DNA from: an uncultured Collinsella sp.
GTDB taxonomy: Bacteria; Actinomycetota; Coriobacteriia; Coriobacteriales; Coriobacteriaceae
Assembly: GCA_934621295.1 (NCBI GenBank)
Contig: CAKTVB010000009.1
Location: 1 to 45,536 of the forward strand
Direction: 5' to 3'
DNA length: 45,536 bases
Shown here: positions 41,293-45,536 of the stretch, in pieces
Layout of the letters: each line of letters starts with the position of its first letter
How positions within the stretch are numbered: the first letter of the stretch is position 1
Position numbers and translations under genes: made by a program
Notes under the pieces: model-generated
Databases searched by the model: none
What the model was told of the DNA's origin: nothing
What the model saw: only the letters and a program-made list of their open reading frames with translations

Positions 41293-43329
41293 CTAGTTTT
41301 GCGAGAAAAACGGGGCCGCACCACCGGGCACAAACGGAAATGCACCATGAGGCTGCGCGCCGTAATTTGCGCTATCAGATCCGGCAAAGCCCATAGTGCC
41401 CTGAGAAGACTCCATCATCTTGCGCAGCATCGACTCGATATCGCCAAGCCCCTGGCGCAACTCGCGCTGGCCTTCTTCGCTCTGCATATGAGCCATCTGT
41501 TCGGGCGTTATGCCAAAAAGACTTCCAATCAACCCCATGATCTCTTCACGAGCTTGTGTCCGATGCGAAGAGCCCTCTTCGGAAGAACGCGCCTGCTCCA
41601 TCCGGATAAGCGTATCAACCGTTATGAGATCTTCCCCATCGCGCCCCATATCCGACCAGCCCAAAGATACCGGCCAGCTTCTCTCGGCAAGAGAGCGGGC
41701 GGAAAGAACCGGCATAGCGGGAAGCTTTCGACGCGCCGTCTCGCCATATTGAATCAAGAGCATGAGAGCCCGCAGCGCCTGAGGAGATGAACCGGCAAGC
41801 GGATTCTCTTCAAAGTCCAGCCCCTTGTCGATATGGGACTTCAAAGCCTCATCGATTTTGGAGGGAGCTTGCGAACGAAGAACAGATGCCACCTTTTTCT
41901 CAAGCTCGCCATCTCCTGTCAGCGCGGGAACCGCACGGTCGATAATCGATTCCATGCTCCCCTCGACCGAAGCCAAAGATACGAGCGCTTCCGGAATCAC
42001 AGGAGAGCGACGATTGCGCCAACGTGCGATAAATTCAAGATTGGATAGGTAGAGATCACCAAACGGAGCGCAAACACAGTGCGAGAGGCCGTCCCTCAGG
42101 GCAGCGGGCGCACAAAGGGCATACTCAGTTTTTGTCATGGCGCTCACGCAGCACGCGTCAATTCGGCGCGCGACCCCCAGCAAAGCATCGAGATCCTCGC
42201 CCCGCGCGCTCGAGGTTGCCCCGCCAAGACGTTTAACCTCGCCTTCGCATTCAAGGGTCGTCCATACCTCTTCGCACCTTCGGCTTGAAGACGCCTCGCA
42301 TTCAACAATCTGAATTCGAAGATTGCTTGCAACTTCGCGAGCAACACGCAAGCGCTCGTTCTCGGCACATTCTTCCCGAGGGGTCAACGCCCCCTCATGC
42401 TGCACAACAACACCGACTACGTTACGAGAGCCAACAGAATCCACTGCGAGCGCAGCGAGAAGCGACGCTGCAAGATCGCCTGATAACAAAAGCGCAACCT
42501 TGCCAGACGCTTGGCGAGCGACGACATCGCGCAGATACAGACGCGCCGATTCCCAAAGCCATTCCTCACGATTCCAGCGCGGCAGAAGATCTGGGTCAAT
42601 AGAATCCGGAACTGTCCCGTGGGAGATTTCCGAAATAAGCAAGCCTTCTTCAAAACAGGGAGCCACGGCGATAACATGCTCGGCGTCATCCATCACAAAT
42701 GAACCGCCGGTATATACTGCGTTGTCAAACGCGCCTACAGGCGCCATACAAGCAAGCCAGAGGCCCGTCTTGGCAACTGAGTCGACGAAAAAGCCATCGC
42801 GAATCGAAGCGACAGCAGCGGTCTCCTCATTTGAATCGTCGTAACCATATGCCGGGAAATAAATGACGATATCGGTTCCAACGGGAAGAGATTCCATATC
42901 CCGAGCTAAATCAAAGGAAACGGCAACACGAGTACCGGCGATGTCAAACACAGGCGGAAACCAAGCCTCATCCGAACGAGGCCCCCGCTCACGCGCGATG
43001 AGCGAGCGAGCAGGCACGACATGACCATCTCGAAGAATGAAAATCTCAAAGATCGGCGCACCCTCGAACGAGACAATAGAGGGAAAGAGGCAAGCAATTC
43101 CCAACGGCTCAAGCTTCTCTGCAAGCGCCTGCAAAGCCACAATCAAGGCATGCTGGAAGTTACCGCATTCGATAAGCGAAGTGGGCGCTATCCCGACGGT
43201 AAGCGGTGCCGGAACGCACATAAGGTGCGCCCCATGCGATGCCGCTATCATGGCTTGGTCGAACACGCGAGAGCAAATACCCTCAATATCCCCCAAACGC
43301 GTATCCATCTGAGCTAACGCCAGCCTCAT
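41293..43329 (-). CDS. Catalytically degenerate NAD synthetase-like protein (nitrilase + NadE domains)
   Basis: The 678-residue protein has the order of glutamine-dependent NAD synthetase: an N-terminal nitrilase fold (about 1-235) and a C-terminal ATP-pyrophosphatase NadE fold (about 255-560). Fold-level similarity is clear (MRLALAQMDTRLGDIEG, YTGGSFVMDD, VVGVVV, TKTEYAL). The active sites are gone. The nitrilase Glu is Ala41 in VPAPLT, no Lys occurs at the expected place, and the CED motif region (134-144) has no Cys. The SGGxDS loop of NadE reads SGDLAAS (283-289). A Gly/Pro/Phe-rich tail of about 110 residues follows. The ATG at 43329 follows AAGGGG. A structural or regulatory role is inferred. 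It is not expected to make NAD. Confidence 0.82.
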   Translation of the reverse strand: MRLALAQMDTRLGDIEGICSRVFDQAMIAASHGAHLMCVPAPLTVGIAPTSLIECGNFQHALIVALQALAEKLEPLGIACLFPSIVSFEGAPIFEIFILRDGHVVPARSLIARERGPRSDEAWFPPVFDIAGTRVAVSFDLARDMESLPVGTDIVIYFPAYGYDDSNEETAAVASIRDGFFVDSVAKTGLWLACMAPVGAFDNAVYTGGSFVMDDAEHVIAVAPCFEEGLLISEISHGTVPDSIDPDLLPRWNREEWLWESARLYLRDVVARQASGKVALLLSGDLAASLLAALAVDSVGSRNVVGVVVQHEGALTPREECAENERLRVAREVASNLRIQIVECEASSSRRCEEVWTTLECEGEVKRLGGATSSARGEDLDALLGVARRIDACCVSAMTKTEYALCAPAALRDGLSHCVCAPFGDLYLSNLEFIARWRNRRSPVIPEALVSLASVEGSMESIIDRAVPALTGDGELEKKVASVLRSQAPSKIDEALKSHIDKGLDFEENPLAGSSPQALRALMLLIQYGETARRKLPAMPVLSARSLAERSWPVSLGWSDMGRDGEDLITVDTLIRMEQARSSEEGSSHRTQAREEIMGLIGSLFGITPEQMAHMQSEEGQRELRQGLGDIESMLRKMMESSQGTMGFAGSDSANYGAQPHGAFPFVPGGAAPFFSQN

Positions 43330-43397
43330 CTCGCCCCTTCCATCGATTTCATCCACTCCATCATACTCGCCCACCAAGGTTCTCGGCATAGCAACAA

Positions 43398-43471
43398 GGG
43401 ACCACGCAGTCCAAAACTCGCACTCGTACCCCACAGCAGAGGCATCGAACGAGGTCTAGACGCGCGGTCCC
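43398..43471 (-). repeat. Inverted repeat in the gap upstream of the NadE-like gene
   Basis: GGGACCACGC (43398-43407) pairs with GCGCGGTCCC (43462-43471). The single non-Watson-Crick pair is G-U only on the minus strand. It lies between the superoxide reductase stop and the NadE-like start and may stabilise or process a common message. Confidence 0.35.
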
Positions 43472-43493
43472 TCGACATCAGTCGGTTCAAACC

Positions 43494-43856
43494 CTAGAAC
43501 GAAGCACTCCACAATCCGTGTAGATTGCAAAATGCAAAGACCGTGCCGGATTTAACACCGCCAGCGAAAAACGTTGAAGGAGCCTGTCCCGGCTTGAGAT
43601 AGTGAATCTCAAGGCGCCCCTCAGCCTCGAGCGCAATCCATTCGATAAAGTGCTCCGGAAGCATAGGATGCTCAACTTCACCCACGGTAACGCGAATAAC
43701 ATGAGCGTCTCGCTCGAGCGAGACAACGGGAACGTGCTTTTCGCGAGCCGCATCGACCGTTCCTGCTACCAGCTCCTCAAAACCCGCCGGTGCGGGCATA
43801 TCGCTCGAAAGCGCAGCAAGAACGTTTCCCGCCTGATCTTTATAGAATACGGCCAT
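43494..43856 (-). CDS. Superoxide reductase (desulfoferrodoxin-like, lacking centre I cysteines)
   Basis: Superoxide reductase converts superoxide to hydrogen peroxide without releasing oxygen, an anaerobe's alternative to dismutase. The 120-residue protein keeps the complete iron centre II: the Glu-Lys-His motif at residues 39-41 (REKHVPV), His63 and His69 in EHPMLPEHFIEW, and Cys110 and His113 in CNLHGLW. The N-terminal 36 residues align in length with the desulforedoxin domain (FYKCxxCGN...CC in desulfoferrodoxin) but contain no cysteine at all. The rubredoxin-like centre I is therefore lost, as in class III enzymes. The ATG at 43856 follows AAAGGGG. The NadE-like gene lies 164 bp downstream on the same strand. 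Confidence 0.92.
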   Translation of the reverse strand: MAVFYKDQAGNVLAALSSDMPAPAGFEELVAGTVDAAREKHVPVVSLERDAHVIRVTVGEVEHPMLPEHFIEWIALEAEGRLEIHYLKPGQAPSTFFAGGVKSGTVFAFCNLHGLWSASF

Positions 43857-43942
43857 GTTCTATCCCCTTTCCGACGTACGAACCGTTGAGCTTTTTATGC
43901 CCAGTTAACTAACATTGATTTCGTAAAAGACCGATTCGATAT

Positions 43943-43973
43943 AAAAAAGGGATCGCACGCGGCAATCCCTTTC
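43943..43973 (-). terminator. Rho-independent terminator of glmM
   Basis: AAAGGGAT (minus strand) pairs with ATCCCTTT around an 11-nt loop and is followed by TTTTTTA. It lies 25 bp past the glmM stop codon. Confidence 0.85.
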
Positions 43974-43997
43974 AATTGCTATGAATCAAATCGACTC

Positions 43998-45335
43998 TTA
44001 CGCACGAAAACGCTCGAGCGCATCGAGCATGAAGGCGCTTGCCTCTTGGCAAAGCTCATCAGTCGGGGCCTCAGCCAAAACGCGAACAAGAGGTTCAGTG
44101 CCGCTCGCGCGCAGCAAAACACGCCCACGCTCACCCAGGAAATCCTCAGCTGCGGCAACGGAAGCGAGAACGGCCTCGTCGTTCATGGCAACTTCCTTAT
44201 CCGTCACGCGAACGTTAGTAAGCAGCTGCGGATAAAGCTTGACCGGTGCACACAGCTGAGAAAGCGTCTCGCGCTCGGCGCGCAGCACCTCCATAATGCG
44301 CAGGCTCGTTAGAATGCCGTCGCCGGTCTGCGCAATGTCACCAAAAATGATATGTCCGGACTGCTCGCCACCAAGGCTATAGCCGTTCTTACGCATGCAG
44401 GCATACACGTTCTTATCGCCCACAGCAGTGGTCTCATAAGAAAGATGGGCCTCGTCAAATGCGCGGAAAAGGCCGAAGTTGCTCATGACCGTAGGAACAA
44501 CGGTACCTGCCGTCAAGCGGCCATGCTTATTGAGATAAACACCGCAAACATACAAGATAAGGTCGCCATCAACGACGTTACCACGCTCATCGACGGCCAG
44601 ACAACGATCCGCGTCGCCGTCGTAGGCAAAACCAACATCGAGGCCCTGCTCAACCACATGGCGGCGAAGACGGTCAAGATGGGTAGAGCCGCAATCGACA
44701 TTGATGTTAAAGCCATCAGGATTGTTGTTGATAACGCGAACGTCGGCGCCCAAAGCGTCAAAGACGGGCTTGGCAACAGATGAAGCGGAGCCATTAGCAC
44801 AATCAAGGCCAACCTTAACGCCCTGGAGGGAGAAATTGGCGCTCGAGATCAGGTGAGCAATATAGCGATTTCGACCCTGCATGTAATCGATCGTAGCGCC
44901 GATAGAATCACCTGTGGCGAGGGGGACCTCAAATTCATCGTCAATGTAGCTCTCGATTTGCTCCAAGACAGACTCCTCCATCTTGTAGCCATCGGCATTA
45001 ACAAGCTTGATGCCATTATCGGAATAAGGATTATGCGAGGCGCTGATCATCACGCCGCAGTCAAAGCAACCATCAACGGTCTCGTAGGCAACGCCGGGGG
45101 TAGGGATAACATGAAGCATATATGCATCGGCACCAGAGGCAACAAGGCCAGAAACGATAGCAGCCTCAAACATGTAGCTTGAACGGCGCGTGTCCTTTCC
45201 GACAACAATACGGCCCTTCTTATCCTGGCGTGCGCCATAGTACCAGCCAATGAAACGACCGATTTTAAAGGCGTGCTCAACATTGAGGCCATTATTGGCT
45301 TCACCGCGGAAGCCATCGGTTCCAAAGTACTTCAT
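43998..45335 (-). CDS. glmM: Phosphoglucosamine mutase
   Basis: GlmM converts glucosamine-6-phosphate to glucosamine-1-phosphate, a step towards UDP-GlcNAc for peptidoglycan and surface glycans. The 445-residue protein starts MKYFGTDGFRG and has the phosphoserine loop ISASHNP, the Mg-binding DGDADR, the sugar-binding GEQSGH and the phosphate-binding RASGTEPLVRV, all intact. The ATG at 45335 follows AGAGGA. Ten codons upstream in the same frame look unrelated. It is monocistronic. Its product supplies the donor used by the WecA/TagO-like transferase at 22 kb, though the two are not linked. Confidence 0.97.
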   Translation of the reverse strand: MKYFGTDGFRGEANNGLNVEHAFKIGRFIGWYYGARQDKKGRIVVGKDTRRSSYMFEAAIVSGLVASGADAYMLHVIPTPGVAYETVDGCFDCGVMISASHNPYSDNGIKLVNADGYKMEESVLEQIESYIDDEFEVPLATGDSIGATIDYMQGRNRYIAHLISSANFSLQGVKVGLDCANGSASSVAKPVFDALGADVRVINNNPDGFNINVDCGSTHLDRLRRHVVEQGLDVGFAYDGDADRCLAVDERGNVVDGDLILYVCGVYLNKHGRLTAGTVVPTVMSNFGLFRAFDEAHLSYETTAVGDKNVYACMRKNGYSLGGEQSGHIIFGDIAQTGDGILTSLRIMEVLRAERETLSQLCAPVKLYPQLLTNVRVTDKEVAMNDEAVLASVAAAEDFLGERGRVLLRASGTEPLVRVLAEAPTDELCQEASAFMLDALERFRA

Positions 45336-45377
45336 GGCAATCCTCTCAAAAGGAAACAATAGCAAACGTATAAAACG

Positions 45378-45395
45378 ATGAAACTATAGTAACCC
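45378..45395 (-). promoter_or_regulatory. Probable -10 region of glmM
   Basis: The minus strand reads GGTTACTATAGTTTCATC about 50 bp before the glmM start. The TATAGT core is a good -10. The same TACTATAGTT string is the core of the palindrome at 25433-25458. No good -35 was found. Confidence 0.4.
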
Positions 45396-45463
45396 TGCAT
45401 CCTCAGGGATTGCGAAGCCCCAATAAATCGACAGGACCGGCATTAAAAATAAGCTGCGGCATG

Positions 45464-45486
45464 AAAAAAGGGCCCCGGAGGGCCCT
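45464..45486 (-). terminator. Terminator of a minus-strand gene beyond the window edge
   Basis: A 7-bp GC stem (45469-45475 with 45480-45486) has a 4-nt loop and is followed on the minus strand by TTTTTTC. The gene it serves lies to the right of the window. A second GC hairpin begins at the extreme end. Confidence 0.8.
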
Positions 45487-45536
45487 CGAGAAAACATACG
45501 GAAAGGGAAAGGGGGCGCCGCGGGACATCCCCGCGG

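Noticed and set aside
41293..43434. Longer N-terminus for the NadE-like protein starting at 43434
   Set aside because: The 35 extra residues do not resemble a nitrilase, whereas the ATG at 43329 has a good AAGGGG site and begins exactly where family similarity starts.
43470..43500. GGTTCAAACC string resembling a tRNA T-arm
   Set aside because: The bases on both sides do not form a T-stem, and no acceptor, D or anticodon arm is found nearby.
1..45536. CRISPR array, prophage or insertion sequence
   Set aside because: No regularly spaced direct repeats, phage structural genes, integrase or transposase were found. The only mobile-element-like item is the 127-bp hairpin at 29904-30030.

Overview
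The window is one continuous, gene-dense piece of a high-GC chromosome from a strictly anaerobic, gut-type actinobacterium. Gene content and style fit the class Coriobacteriia, and Collinsella or a close relative is the best guess. The signs are a close homologue of clostridial bile salt hydrolase, a membrane-bound LuxR regulator, an iron-sulfur cysteine desulfidase, a superoxide reductase, the Fhs/FchA/FolD one-carbon set, QueH, and a UbiB/phasin-like pair. No 16S rRNA is present, so the genus is inference. I found no tRNA, rRNA, prophage, IS transposase or CRISPR array.

Layout. 1-3.5 kb (minus): rpsA, a cysteine desulfidase-family gene, and ndk with a structured leader. 3.9-6.7 kb (minus): argG-argH, with a possible ArgR box upstream of argG. 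7-13.2 kb: a HAD phosphatase (+), polA (-), an M18 aminopeptidase (+) and yaaA (+). 13.2-15.6 kb (+): TPP riboswitch, thiC, thiD. 15.7-20.1 kb (+): a membrane LuxR regulator, a YtcJ-like amidohydrolase and a MATE exporter, which look like a small-molecule response unit. 20.2-21.9 kb (-): an SGNH hydrolase and a microbial-PARG-like protein with an altered catalytic motif. 22.1-25.3 kb (+): WecA/TagO-like transferase, trpS and a HAD phosphatase. 25.3-27.6 kb (-): a structured intergenic region, a PAP2 phosphatase, queH and a DUF3267 zincin-like membrane protein. 27.7-29.8 kb (+): a divergent methionyl-tRNA synthetase, followed by a 127-bp hairpin repeat. 30-35 kb (-): bile salt hydrolase, UbiB kinase, phasin-like protein and C69 dipeptidase. 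35.2 kb (+): cold shock protein. 35.5-38.9 kb (-): folD, fchA and fhs, which interconvert formate and methylene-tetrahydrofolate. 39-41.2 kb (-): ruvC-ruvA-ruvB behind a LexA-like SOS box. 41.3-43.9 kb (-): a NAD-synthetase-like protein with both active sites lost, and a superoxide reductase without its rubredoxin-type cysteines. 44-45.3 kb (-): glmM.

Most genes are core metabolism or information processing. The most unusual items are the pseudo-enzyme NadE paralogue, the PARG-like protein with FEQ in place of QEE, the LuxR/amidohydrolase/MATE unit, the 127-bp hairpin, the ndk leader RNA and the nested palindromes near 25.4 kb.
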